Origin: Bacteroidota bacterium
GTDB lineage: Bacteria > Bacteroidota > Bacteroidia > JAHEXY01
Direction of reading: 5' to 3'
NCBI GenBank assembly: GCA_023251875.1
Contig: JAHEXY010000014.1
Span: forward strand, 1 to 64,000
DNA length: 64,000 bases
Shown piece by piece: positions 55,740 to 62,694 of this stretch. Both the position numbers and the translations under genes were made by a program. The notes under the pieces were generated by a model, which saw only the letters and a list, made by a program, of their open reading frames with translations, was not told the DNA's origin and made no database searches. The first letter of the stretch is position 1. Every line of letters starts with the position of its first letter.

Positions 55740-55754
55740 TAAGAGCGACCTTTC
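55725..55754. terminator. Bidirectional terminator, cassette A
   Basis: AAAGGCCGCTC pairs with GAGCGACCTTT around ATTAATAA; the loop overlaps the stop codon of the 145-aa gene. The same hairpin occurs in cassette B at 59345-59373 with the loop reversed in orientation. Confidence 0.75.
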
Positions 55755-55771
55755 TTTTACATTTAACGGTT

Positions 55772-55957
55772 CTAATTTTTAATCTTCCGAGTAAGCCATT
55801 TTAAAAGTAATGAAACTAAAACACTAACTGTTGCTCCTAAAGTGGCAAGTATGATAGTTTTTAGTAAATCAGTTGACGTAATATTTACCACAGCTAAAGC
55901 TGTTCCTCCAATGGTTCCTAAAACGGTTCCATTTTCGATTGACTGATTTGTTTCCAT
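55772..55957 (-). CDS. Cassette A: small membrane protein (61 aa)
   Basis: 61 residues with two hydrophobic stretches (GTIGGTALAVVNI at ~13-25; TIILATLGATVSVLVSLLLK at ~33-52) and a basic tail (WLTRKIKN). Start overlaps the upstream stop by 1 base. Holin-like or structural membrane protein is the closest comparison; no enzyme motif. Function unknown. Confidence 0.65.
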   Translation of the reverse strand: METNQSIENGTVLGTIGGTALAVVNITSTDLLKTIILATLGATVSVLVSLLLKWLTRKIKN

Positions 55958-56193
55958 TACTCATTTGATAGATTTGGTAAATTAGTTTTCTCTCCATCAA
56001 CTGTAGTTTGTGCTACGGTACTTGCTACTGAACCGGCAACAACCATATAGCCTCCAACAGTTACAACTGCTGCAGGCAAGGCAACAGGAGAAGCAAGTAT
56101 TGCTCCTCCTACCGCTGCCAATACAATACCGACAGTACGTAATACTTTGAAGAATTTAGGAATGGGTGCTTTTATTCTTTCTACTAGTGTCAT
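55957..56193 (-). CDS. Cassette A: Gly/Ala-rich small membrane protein (78 aa)
   Basis: 78 residues. A short basic amphipathic start (MTLVERIKAPIPKFFKVLRT) is followed by two Gly/Ala-rich spans (VGIVLAAVGGAILASPVALP and AAVVTVGGYMVVAGSVASTV) and a polar tail. It lies 26 bases 3' of the 249-aa gene and abuts the 61-aa gene. Resembles small phage or pore-type membrane proteins in composition only. The cassette B copy differs at two residues. Confidence 0.65.
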   Translation of the reverse strand: MTLVERIKAPIPKFFKVLRTVGIVLAAVGGAILASPVALPAAVVTVGGYMVVAGSVASTVAQTTVDGEKTNLPNLSNE

Positions 56194-56219
56194 ATCAATT
56201 ACGATTTTAAGATTAATAA

Positions 56220-56969
56220 TTAAAGGATATCAACAATGTTGAGTGAATTGTAGGCTCCGTTTTTCATTGAATACTGAACTGCATTCACTTCTTGAAAAAA
56301 CTCAACTTGCAATAAGAATAGATCCGTTCCGGATCCACTTGGAACTGCACTAGGAGTTAAAAGAACATTTGTTGATGTTCCATCAATAGCCAGATTTACT
56401 GAACTTGATTGTTGAACATCATAAGTTCCTGCAACAAAATCTACTTTTGCCCAAGCTCCTTTCAAATTGATATGAGTAGATCCAGATGGAAATCTGATAT
56501 CATTTAATGGTGCAAGAGATGGAATACTTATTTCACCGGTAGCGGTATTTACACTGTATGGTTTAAATAAGATGCTTCCTAAAATTGCTTTGATGTTGAA
56601 ATCAAAACCATCTAACAAAGCTTTTGCATCCAGACCAGCAATTGCAGTTCCAACTGTACGAGAACCTCGTACATTGGTTGTGTCAAGATTTTTAATATCT
56701 GACATTACTTTGGTTAATCGGGCAGTTACTCGATTATCTGATGCAGTCATGAGCATAGAGCGCAATGCATCTCTCAGTAATTTACCTGAAGAAGCTGCAG
56801 CTCCAAATTCGGAACCGTTTTCACGGGTTCTGATAAAAGCATCGTCTTTTGCAATACGATCTCCATCTACTCCGCCTTTTTCACGAGCAAGATGTCCATC
56901 TTGTGTTTTGTAAAAAGAAATATCTCCGATAGTTCCTTTTAATTTAATAATCCCTTTTTGTTGTGCCAT
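56220..56969 (-). CDS. Cassette A: conserved 249-aa protein of unknown function
   Basis: 249 residues, no signal peptide. The N-terminus (MAQQKGIIKLKGTIGDISFY) is strand-rich; ~35-105 is a basic helical section (FIRTRENGSEF, LRDALRSMLMTASDNRVTAR); the C-terminal ~140 residues are beta-rich. It recalls an unnamed family repeated in many Bacteroidota genomes. The size, the beta-rich half and the company of two small membrane proteins would suit a structural or particle protein, but I see no diagnostic motif. The cassette B copy is ~92% identical by eye, with most nucleotide changes silent. Confidence 0.7.
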   Translation of the reverse strand: MAQQKGIIKLKGTIGDISFYKTQDGHLAREKGGVDGDRIAKDDAFIRTRENGSEFGAAASSGKLLRDALRSMLMTASDNRVTARLTKVMSDIKNLDTTNVRGSRTVGTAIAGLDAKALLDGFDFNIKAILGSILFKPYSVNTATGEISIPSLAPLNDIRFPSGSTHINLKGAWAKVDFVAGTYDVQQSSSVNLAIDGTSTNVLLTPSAVPSGSGTDLFLLQVEFFQEVNAVQYSMKNGAYNSLNIVDIL

Positions 56970-57163
56970 TTTTTTATGGTTTTTAGTTTTTAATATTTGA
57001 ATTTGTTGTAAACAATACTCAACCGCGGATTGATTTTGTTTATCTATTCAAAAATATATTACACCATAATGGTTATCAAATAAGGCGTTCCGTATGTTCC
57101 GATTGCTCCTCTTTGTTCCGAATTAGCCGTAGTATTTTTAATAAGAGTAGCATAGTTTTGTAT

Positions 57164-57199
57164 ATAGATAAAGCATAGTAAGAGTATAGATAGAGTATC
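57164..57199. promoter_or_regulatory. ATAGATA repeat box upstream of HTH copy 2
   Basis: ATAGATAAAG, then 12 bases, then ATAGATAGAGTAT, ending 11 bases before the ATG of the 65-aa gene. The same two words occur on the opposite strand upstream of HTH copy 3 (57891-57916), spaced only 1-2 bases. Probable operator shared by both genes. Confidence 0.6.
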
Positions 57200-57210
57200 A
57201 AACTATAAAA

Positions 57211-57408
57211 ATGCTAAACAAAAGAATCTGTATATATCCAAAAGACATCCAACTTATCACCGGTAGGACGGAAAGATATGGAAGAAAGTTATTGCAGAAA
57301 ATTAGAGTGTATTTAAAAAAGGATGAGCACTGCCTCATCACGATAAATGAGTTCTGTTCTTTTACTGGCTTACCTTTCACAGAAGTTGAAAAGTTCCTTT
57401 CAGATTAA
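57211..57408 (+). CDS. Small HTH-like protein, copy 2
   Basis: 65 residues (MLNKRICIYPKDIQLITGRT, then RYGRKLLQKIRVYLKKDEHC). Nearly the same as the protein at 29188 in its first 40 residues. It is divergent from the cassette A genes with a ~240-base shared control region, so it may regulate them. Followed by the GTTTCCCA pair, hairpin and att-like site. Function unknown; DNA binding is inferred. Confidence 0.7.
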   Translation: MLNKRICIYPKDIQLITGRTERYGRKLLQKIRVYLKKDEHCLITINEFCSFTGLPFTEVEKFLSD

Positions 57409-57434
57409 ACCAACGCAATAGAGGGAAATATAAA

Positions 57435-57457
57435 ATGTTTCCCATATGTTTCCCACA
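57435..57457. repeat. GTTTCCCA pair beside att-like site 2
   Basis: ATGTTTCCCAT-ATGTTTCCCACA, two units 11 bases apart. Same word pair as at 29407 and 29613. Confidence 0.55.
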
Positions 57458-57462
57458 GAAGC

Positions 57463-57501
57463 AAAAAAGCCTTGTAAATCGTTGATTTACAAGGCTTTTT
57501 T
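57463..57501. terminator. Long perfect hairpin after HTH copy 2
   Basis: AAAAAAGCCTTGTAAATC pairs perfectly with GATTTACAAGGCTTTTTT around a GTT loop (18 bp). Bidirectional terminator in form. Confidence 0.8.
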
Positions 57502-57511
57502 AGCGTTATCA

Positions 57512-57526
57512 GTGATCCCGCTGGGA
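57512..57526. other. Attachment-like 15-bp core resembling a tRNA 3' end (site 2)
   Basis: GTGATCCCGCTGGGA, identical to 29484-29498 and in the same orientation, 28,028 bases away. It is followed by AATTCCGAATC, which looks like a decayed continuation of the T-loop complement. It lies in the centre of the inverted repeat. The rest of 57409-57702 holds no gene. Confidence 0.6.
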
Positions 57527-57702
57527 AATTCCGAATCTTTGCAAGGCCTGTAAATATTGGTGTTTCAACAAAAACACAAAAAAAGGTGACCGATTAGGTT
57601 ACTTGAAACTTGTATTAATTTGATTGAATTCAATGAACTATTCTATGGGTGTAAATGTAGTTCAAACACGTAGTAAATACAAGTAAAATCATCTAAATTT
57701 TA

Positions 57703-57891
57703 TTAATTAATTATTCCTAATACCTCATCTTTTTTTAGGCCCAAATAATCACTTAGTTCTTGTATTGAAAGTTGCTGATGTTCTTTTTTATTGAGGTAGG
57801 ATTTTATTTTTTTCAATAGGTCGCGCGAGTAACGCTCACTCTTTCCCGTGATAAGCATAATATCTTTTGGATAAATAATTATTCTTTTCAT
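57703..57891 (-). CDS. Small HTH-like protein, copy 3 (diverged)
   Basis: 62 residues (MKRIIIYPKDIMLITGKSER, then YSRDLLKKIKSYLNKKEHQQ). It aligns with copies 1 and 2 along its whole length but has diverged far more than the cassette proteins on either side. It mirrors copy 2, divergent from the cassette B genes. The ATG overlaps the ATAGATAGAGTAT operator word. Confidence 0.7.
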   Translation of the reverse strand: MKRIIIYPKDIMLITGKSERYSRDLLKKIKSYLNKKEHQQLSIQELSDYLGLKKDEVLGIIN

Positions 57892-57916
57892 ACTCTATCT
57901 ATTCTTTATCTATAAG
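57891..57916. promoter_or_regulatory. ATAGATA repeat box upstream of HTH copy 3
   Basis: On the minus strand ATAGATAAAG-A-ATAGATAGAGTATG runs straight into the start codon. It is equivalent to the box at 57164-57199 but with a shorter spacer. Confidence 0.6.
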
Positions 57917-58139
57917 GCATTCATACATTATTTCTAGTAAACAATATAAAATTAGTAACAAGTGATGAGGAATAGAACTGCAAAATCGGCATAAACTAAC
58001 ACAAAGTTTATGATTCGGAAGTAGAGCATTGATAAACCATTCTGCTTGAAATACATTTGAATCATCAAACGAAATTTATTCGCGATAGAATGTAGTTTGA
58101 TTTAATTCATTTATAAATCACAAACTAAAAACCATAAAA

Positions 58140-58889
58140 ATGGCACAACAAAAAGGGATTATTAAATTAAAAGGAACTATCGGAGATATTTCTTTTTATA
58201 AAACACAAGACGGACATCTTGCTCGTGAAAAAGGTGGTGTAGATGGCGACCGTATTGCAAACGATGATGCATTTATTAGGACTCGTGAAAATGGTTCTGA
58301 ATTTGGCGCGTCTGCTTCTTCAGGTAAATTGCTGAGAGATGCATTGCGCTCTATGCTCATGACTGCATCCGATAATCGGGTAACAGCTCGATTAATGAAA
58401 GTAATGACTGATATTAAAAATCTAGACACACTCAATGTACGTGGAGAACGTAGCGTAGGAACTGCAATTGCAAGCCCCTCCGCAAAAGCTTTACTGGATG
58501 GTTTTGATTTTAATATTAAGGCAATTTTAGGAAGCATATTATTTAAACCGTACAGTGTGAATACTGCTACAGGAGAAATAAGCATTCCTTCTCTTGTTCC
58601 TTTAAACGATATTAGATTTCCTTCTGGATCTACTCATATTAATTTGAAAGGAGCCTGGGCAAAAGTTGATTTTACAAATGGAACTTATGATGTTCAACAA
58701 TCCAGCTCTGTGAATTTAGCTGTTGATGGAACATCAACGAACGTTCTATTAACTCCGGCTGCTGTACCAAGTGGATTGGGTACAGATCTGTTTTTATTAC
58801 AGGTTGAATTCTTTCAACAAGTAAATGGAGTTCAGTATTCAATGAAAAATGGAGCTTACAATTCTCTCAACATTGTTGATATCCTTTAA
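58140..58889 (+). CDS. Cassette B: conserved 249-aa protein
   Basis: Counterpart of the protein at 56220-56969, same length and ends (ending NGAYNSLNIVDIL). Differences are scattered and mostly conservative (for example ATSVRG-type segment NTTNVRGSRT versus NTLNVRGERS). At nucleotide level changes concentrate at third codon positions. Both copies thus appear to have been kept functional. Its immediate 5' region past ~20 bases differs from cassette A's, so the two could be regulated differently. Confidence 0.7.
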   Translation: MAQQKGIIKLKGTIGDISFYKTQDGHLAREKGGVDGDRIANDDAFIRTRENGSEFGASASSGKLLRDALRSMLMTASDNRVTARLMKVMTDIKNLDTLNVRGERSVGTAIASPSAKALLDGFDFNIKAILGSILFKPYSVNTATGEISIPSLVPLNDIRFPSGSTHINLKGAWAKVDFTNGTYDVQQSSSVNLAVDGTSTNVLLTPAAVPSGLGTDLFLLQVEFFQQVNGVQYSMKNGAYNSLNIVDIL

Positions 58890-58915
58890 TTATTAATCTT
58901 TAAATCTTAAACGAT

Positions 58916-59152
58916 ATGACACTAGTAGAAAGAATAAAAGCACCTATTCCTAAATTTTTCAAAGTATTACGTACTGTCGGTATTGTATTGGCAGCGGTAG
59001 GAGGAGCAATACTTGCGTCTCCTGTTGTCTTGCCTGCAGCAGTGGTAACTGTTGGAGGCTACATGGTTGTTGCCGGTTCCGTTGCAAGTACAGTAGCTCA
59101 AACTACAGTTGATGGAGAGAAAACCAATTTACCAAATCCATCAAATGAGTAA
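58916..59152 (+). CDS. Cassette B: Gly/Ala-rich small membrane protein (78 aa)
   Basis: Same as the 78-aa protein at 55957-56193 apart from two residues (VVLP for VALP, NPSNE for NLSNE). 26 bases 3' of the 249-aa gene, and its stop codon overlaps the next start by one base (TAATG). Confidence 0.65.
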   Translation: MTLVERIKAPIPKFFKVLRTVGIVLAAVGGAILASPVVLPAAVVTVGGYMVVAGSVASTVAQTTVDGEKTNLPNPSNE

Positions 59153-59340
59153 TGGAAGCAAATCAGTCAATAGAAAATGGAACCGTTTTAGGAACTATTG
59201 GAGGCACAGCTTTAGCTGTGGTAAATATTACATCAACTGATATAGTAAAAACTATTTTGCTTGCTACCATTGGAGCAACAGTTAGTGTTTTAGTTTCATT
59301 ACTTCTAAAATACTTGGTCCATAAACTTAAAAAGTTCTAA
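59152..59340 (+). CDS. Cassette B: small membrane protein (62 aa)
   Basis: Counterpart of 55772-55957; the first ~50 residues match closely and the basic tail differs (YLVHKLKKF versus WLTRKIKN). Two hydrophobic stretches as in cassette A. Confidence 0.65.
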   Translation: MEANQSIENGTVLGTIGGTALAVVNITSTDIVKTILLATIGATVSVLVSLLLKYLVHKLKKF

Positions 59341-59344
59341 TAGA

Positions 59345-59373
59345 AAAGGTCGCTCTTAATGAGCGGCCTTTTT
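59345..59373. terminator. Bidirectional terminator, cassette B
   Basis: AAAGGTCGCTC pairs with GAGCGGCCTTT around TTAAT, followed by TT. Separates the convergent 62-aa and 145-aa genes and mirrors 55725-55754. Confidence 0.75.
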
Positions 59374-59793
59374 GCTTTTAAATATCTTGTAGGATAACGC
59401 CTGACCCACCTGATGAATTAAAGCAATTTGCTGCTTCAAGTAAAGTCTCTGTTGATTTAACTGTTTTAAATAATCTAAATACTCTTTATAAGTTTCTAAA
59501 TCCTGAGAAATTGTAATATTAGCATGATGAATAGAAATTGCTAATTCATCAATACGAATAAATTCAATTACTGAACCTACGAGTAAAGGAATAAAGTACC
59601 TTCCCTGCCATAAGGCAAAACATAAATTGTAATAGTGCCATTTTTCTTCTTCAGAATCCGCAACAAAAACATAACAGTTTGCACAATATTCAACCATTGG
59701 TTTTCCTGCATTTCTTCCTTTCGATAAAATAAAGAAATGAGGTTTTTCATACTTGTTGCCAATCGAGTGGCATTTGATTTTTGATCTAAGCAT
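59356..59793 (-). CDS. Cassette B: 145-aa DUF6943-like protein
   Basis: Counterpart of 55302-55739 with a few substitutions (HSIGNKYEK, YVFVADSEEE, NITISQDLETYKEYLDYLKQ). Start ATG at 59793 by analogy. It ends inside the terminator hairpin. A polypurine/polypyrimidine tract (about 59826-59872) lies directly upstream, as in cassette A. Confidence 0.7.
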   Translation of the reverse strand: MLRSKIKCHSIGNKYEKPHFFILSKGRNAGKPMVEYCANCYVFVADSEEEKWHYYNLCFALWQGRYFIPLLVGSVIEFIRIDELAISIHHANITISQDLETYKEYLDYLKQLNQQRLYLKQQIALIHQVGQALSYKIFKSKKAAH

Positions 59794-59825
59794 AATGATG
59801 GATTTAAAATTTATACCTCGCAACC

Positions 59826-59872
59826 ATTTTTAAAAGAGAAAGAAAAAAAGGAAAAAAAAAGAAAAAGAAAGC
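59826..59872. repeat. Conserved ~45-bp homopurine tract upstream of the 145-aa gene
   Basis: The + strand is almost pure A/G (AAAAGAGAAAGAAAAAAAGG and onward). The mirror copy at 55219-55263 is almost pure T/C. Both lie at the same distance from the 145-aa start and are kept while neighbouring sequence has diverged. Confidence 0.6.
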
Positions 59873-60277
59873 TTTTTGATTGGCGGGCTATGCTAGGCTG
59901 TCAAGGTTTTTGAGAAAAAAATACTACCCGATTCAATTAAAAAATAAACAAAAGAGGGTGGAGATTTTTTTATCAAAATTCATCTTGACCTTGAAAGCCG
60001 ATGTGGGGGGCATGTGTGAGCCCGACTAACTTTGCGATTTTTTTTATTTGATACTGTATTTTTATTTTTCCTGATTTGTCGATAAATACTTTTCGAAGAG
60101 AGAATAGGCTATGTGTGTAAGCGGTAAAACAGCCTTGAGCAAACGTGGGAAAATGGATGCAAATAGTGAAATGAAGTGGAGCTTTTGCGTAACGAAATGA
60201 AACGGTTTGCAGCCATTGTGCAGCGAGCCTCCTGCGAGGGGAGTGAGGGTGTGCAGCATAAAAGCCCGGAATGGAAT

Positions 60278-60321
60278 AACGCAAATAATAAAATCCATTT
60301 ATGCCTTAATGTTATTGCGTA
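60278..60321. repeat. Hairpin B, present only in the right arm
   Basis: AACGCAAATAATA, then AAATCCATTTATGCC, then TGTTATTGCGT fold as an imperfect stem. The left arm has an unrelated ~22-base sequence at this point (GAAGTGAAGCTTTTCGCG on the matching strand). The inner part repeats hairpin A's AAATAATnAAATCCATTTAT. Confidence 0.6.
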
Positions 60322-60360
60322 ATGAAATGAGGGCGTATGCAAACTATGTAGGAGCTTTAA

Positions 60361-60403
60361 TGTGCCAAATAATTAAATCCATTTATACCAACAGATTGGC
60401 ACA
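60361..60403. repeat. Hairpin A, right-arm copy
   Basis: TGTGCCAA, then ATAATTAAATCCATTTATACC, then TTGGCACA. The stem words differ from hairpin B but the inner 20 bases are shared. Confidence 0.6.
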
Positions 60404-60843
60404 GTGAAGTGAACTACACGAGGGCAAAAAACATACAATTCAAAAATCAAATTATTCCATGTTTTTTGACCGAAGCCCGAACGACAAAGCAGGCGAGCCT
60501 AATATTGGCAGCCGATGGACTGCAAGCGACTGAACGAATGAACCGAAACGAAAGCCTGGCTTTGCCGGCTGAAGTGAAGGGAATGAGTGAAGGTGCTTGC
60601 AGGACAAAGAGGCTGCCGTGAATGAAAGCCCTGCAAAAGCAACAAAATATGACAAGCTTGCCCTTTTAGCTTGTGTGTTGGCTGGGCAACCCGAAGGGCA
60701 TTGGAGCTCTTTTTTATACCTTAAAAAATAAACACATCATAAAAATGTGCTACAATGGCTTGGCGAATTTTTTGCTTGCTGGGCTGGAATGAACACTGCT
60801 TTACCTGCATTGGGGTTTGTGGGGTGGGAATATATTTAAACTA

Positions 60844-61722
60844 CTATAAGTCTTGTATCAATTCTGATAATTTCTTATGCTTTGAGTTTATTATTTTATC
60901 AATATCCTTTTCAAGTTTTTCAGGATCTATTAATGTTACATCTTTAGTTTTTACATTATGCTTATAAAAAGTATCAAAAAGTTCCTTCTGAGTAGACTTG
61001 GCTGTAGGCTCAATAGCAACTAATTTAGTATATGTATCCATCTTTAGTTTATTCTTAGCATAGTTAGCTACAGAGTTTTTTATAGCAATTAATTCATACA
61101 GCTTATGGGCTAAAGATATTTTATCATTAACATTAAAATCTATTGCCTGATACAGATCTAAGCTACCATTAGTTGTAACCATCGAAATAGTTGCATTTTT
61201 CAGCAAGCCATCAAATGTTAAAGAATTTAGAACATAATTAATATCTGCTTTTTCTTTAAGCTCCGGTTTGCTTAAATATTTTTTTATTTTTTTAGTGAAT
61301 GGTTTATTAATTGTTGTATGGACAACTTCTTTACCTATGAATTTTTCAAAAAGATCTTCAAATGTTTTTTTATTAAGATCAATATCATAAGGCTTAGGAG
61401 AGTTAAACTGTATCACACCAGAAGCATATTTGCTTAAATAATCTATATAATCCGCATTAAAATTATTTTTAATATTAAATAAAGTTATCTGTTTATCAGA
61501 TAATTTAATATTTGTTGAATCAACTTTATTTTGGATTAATTCAAAAGCATTTTGAGCCAATAGCTTAATGCCGTCAGGAGATAATTTTGCAGCAAAATCA
61601 ATTTTATCAGTATTAATTTTAAAGAACACTCCTTTATCACTTGCAGCTAATAAAGCACAAGCAATCTTTTCATTGGTATAATGATTGGTTTGAATATATA
61701 ATGGGCTAACAAAAGTTTTCAT
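60844..61722 (-). CDS. Partner protein of HipA-like kinase (DUF3037-like)
   Basis: 292 residues, helical, no signal peptide. The start (YIQTNHYTNEKIACALLAAS, then GVFFKINTDKIDFA) resembles DUF3037 proteins that occur next to HipA-family kinases, though the match is weak. C-terminal region is Lys-rich. It is 1 base from the kinase gene, so the two form an operon. Function unknown. Confidence 0.5.
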   Translation of the reverse strand: MKTFVSPLYIQTNHYTNEKIACALLAASDKGVFFKINTDKIDFAAKLSPDGIKLLAQNAFELIQNKVDSTNIKLSDKQITLFNIKNNFNADYIDYLSKYASGVIQFNSPKPYDIDLNKKTFEDLFEKFIGKEVVHTTINKPFTKKIKKYLSKPELKEKADINYVLNSLTFDGLLKNATISMVTTNGSLDLYQAIDFNVNDKISLAHKLYELIAIKNSVANYAKNKLKMDTYTKLVAIEPTAKSTQKELFDTFYKHNVKTKDVTLIDPEKLEKDIDKIINSKHKKLSELIQDL

Positions 61723-61723
61723 A

Positions 61724-62563
61724 TTACAAGAGTTTTAATGATTCGTACATTTTATTAGAAATTCGACTCAAACGATTAGGGTTTGACAAAAATTTCACTA
61801 CCCTTTCATTTAGATTTTCAGGTATCTCCCACGAACAATGAAACAATGTAAACGCACTTTGTATGGCTTTAAGATATACTTCATTGTACGAATTTACAAA
61901 TTCTTCTAATACCTTCAATCTTAATTTTTTAGGCACAAACTTAATGTAGCTATTAAAGTATTCACTATCAATTAGTTTTGAACCGTAATGAATATTGTCA
62001 TCTGGCTTAAAGAATCGCAATCCATCAATGCCACCAAAAATAAAAGCATGATCTATCGCATAAAATGTAAGTTGCCTTTTACCATCAATTACAGATTCTG
62101 ATTCCAATAAATTTATATTATCAGCCCTTCCTCTATCACAATTGTCAACCATTAAATCAAAAGCAGCTATTTTAATTAAATCAGTATGATTGGTATAACG
62201 ATTTACTTCTTTTTTTGATGCAAATAACTGAGTTCCATTAACGAGGCTAGATGCTTTTATTAATTTAGATCCAAAACAAATAGCATTAGGCCAAGCTCTT
62301 TGGTTATGCTTTAAATCCTTTTTAACACATGAATCAGATGATAACTGAACAAGAGCAATATCTGGTGTTTTTATGTCAAGTGCGACCAATAAACGATTTG
62401 CAATAATTTCATAAGCTAAGCAATCTAATTCTTCTTTTTTTACCGAAATCCTATACTTGCAATAGTAAATGTCTCCATCATTGCATTCAAATTTCATTGG
62501 ATGGTGACCATCTGTTTCTTCTTCTCGTATAAAATAGGTTGTGTTTACTAGAGGTATTTTCAT
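61724..62563 (-). CDS. HipA-like kinase family protein
   Basis: 279 residues. FDLMVDNCDRGRADNINLL supplies the catalytic D-x4-N-x-D-like loop and YAIDHAFIFGG the metal-binding Asp of the HipA/PI4K-like kinase fold. The N-terminus (HHPMKFECNDGDIYYCKYR) supplies the nucleotide-binding Lys region. HipA toxins phosphorylate proteins such as GltX; this short, HipB-less form belongs to a less studied branch. First gene of the pair with the DUF3037-like protein. Confidence 0.65.
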   Translation of the reverse strand: MKIPLVNTTYFIREEETDGHHPMKFECNDGDIYYCKYRISVKKEELDCLAYEIIANRLLVALDIKTPDIALVQLSSDSCVKKDLKHNQRAWPNAICFGSKLIKASSLVNGTQLFASKKEVNRYTNHTDLIKIAAFDLMVDNCDRGRADNINLLESESVIDGKRQLTFYAIDHAFIFGGIDGLRFFKPDDNIHYGSKLIDSEYFNSYIKFVPKKLRLKVLEEFVNSYNEVYLKAIQSAFTLFHCSWEIPENLNERVVKFLSNPNRLSRISNKMYESLKLL

Positions 62564-62619
62564 TCAGGTAATATAAATTTGATCCTATCTTATTCTTTTA
62601 TTTTCATTTCCAATACCGA

Positions 62620-62691
62620 AATTAATCAATTTTACCGGCAGGCAAAAACGGTAATATTTACCGGTAACTGATATACTGAGCCAATAACTGG
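62620..62691. promoter_or_regulatory. Palindromes between HipA-like and DnaC-like genes
   Basis: TTTTACCGGCA, AACGGTAATATTTACCGGT and GGTAACTG give overlapping ACCGGTAA/TTACCG words, which look like an operator for the HipA-like operon. GAGCCA-ATAAC-TGGCTC at 62674-62691 is a hairpin next to the stop of the minus-strand DnaC-like gene and may be its terminator. Confidence 0.5.
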
Positions 62692-62694
62692 CTC

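Larger units (their letters stand above)
52751..56990. repeat. Left arm of an 8-kb inverted repeat
   Basis: This arm, read on the reverse strand, matches 58120-60811. Outer similarity starts at AATGCAGGTAAAGC (52751) and inner similarity ends about 20 bases 5' of the 249-aa gene. The outer ~650 bases are nearly identical between arms, while the coding part differs at many silent and some amino-acid positions. The left arm also contains a complete IS110-type element at 53406-54920, missing from the right arm. The arms contain no CDS in the outer ~650 bases; frames there are mirror shadows. Confidence 0.85.
58120..60811. repeat. Right arm of the 8-kb inverted repeat
   Basis: Mirror of 52751-56990 without the IS. 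Gene order outward is the 249-aa gene, 78-aa, 62-aa and, convergent, the 145-aa gene, followed by the same ~700 bases of non-coding flank. This arm keeps the uninterrupted IS110 target (AGCCTTGAGCAAACG at 60131-60145). Confidence 0.85.
59873..60843. other. Non-coding outer flank of the right arm
   Basis: About 1 kb without a credible gene. Frames up to 100 codons exist on both strands but mirror each other across the inverted repeat. The stretch contains the intact IS110 target, two hairpins (60278 and 60361) and a GC-richer block (about 60410-60700) whose sequence is repeated almost exactly at 52751-53150 on the other strand. Short words such as GAAATGA and AACGAAATGA recur through it. Confidence 0.65.

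Noticed and set aside
60755-60967. 70-codon plus-strand frame at the edge of the right arm
   Set aside because: It overlaps the 292-aa gene on the other strand and crosses the repeat boundary.
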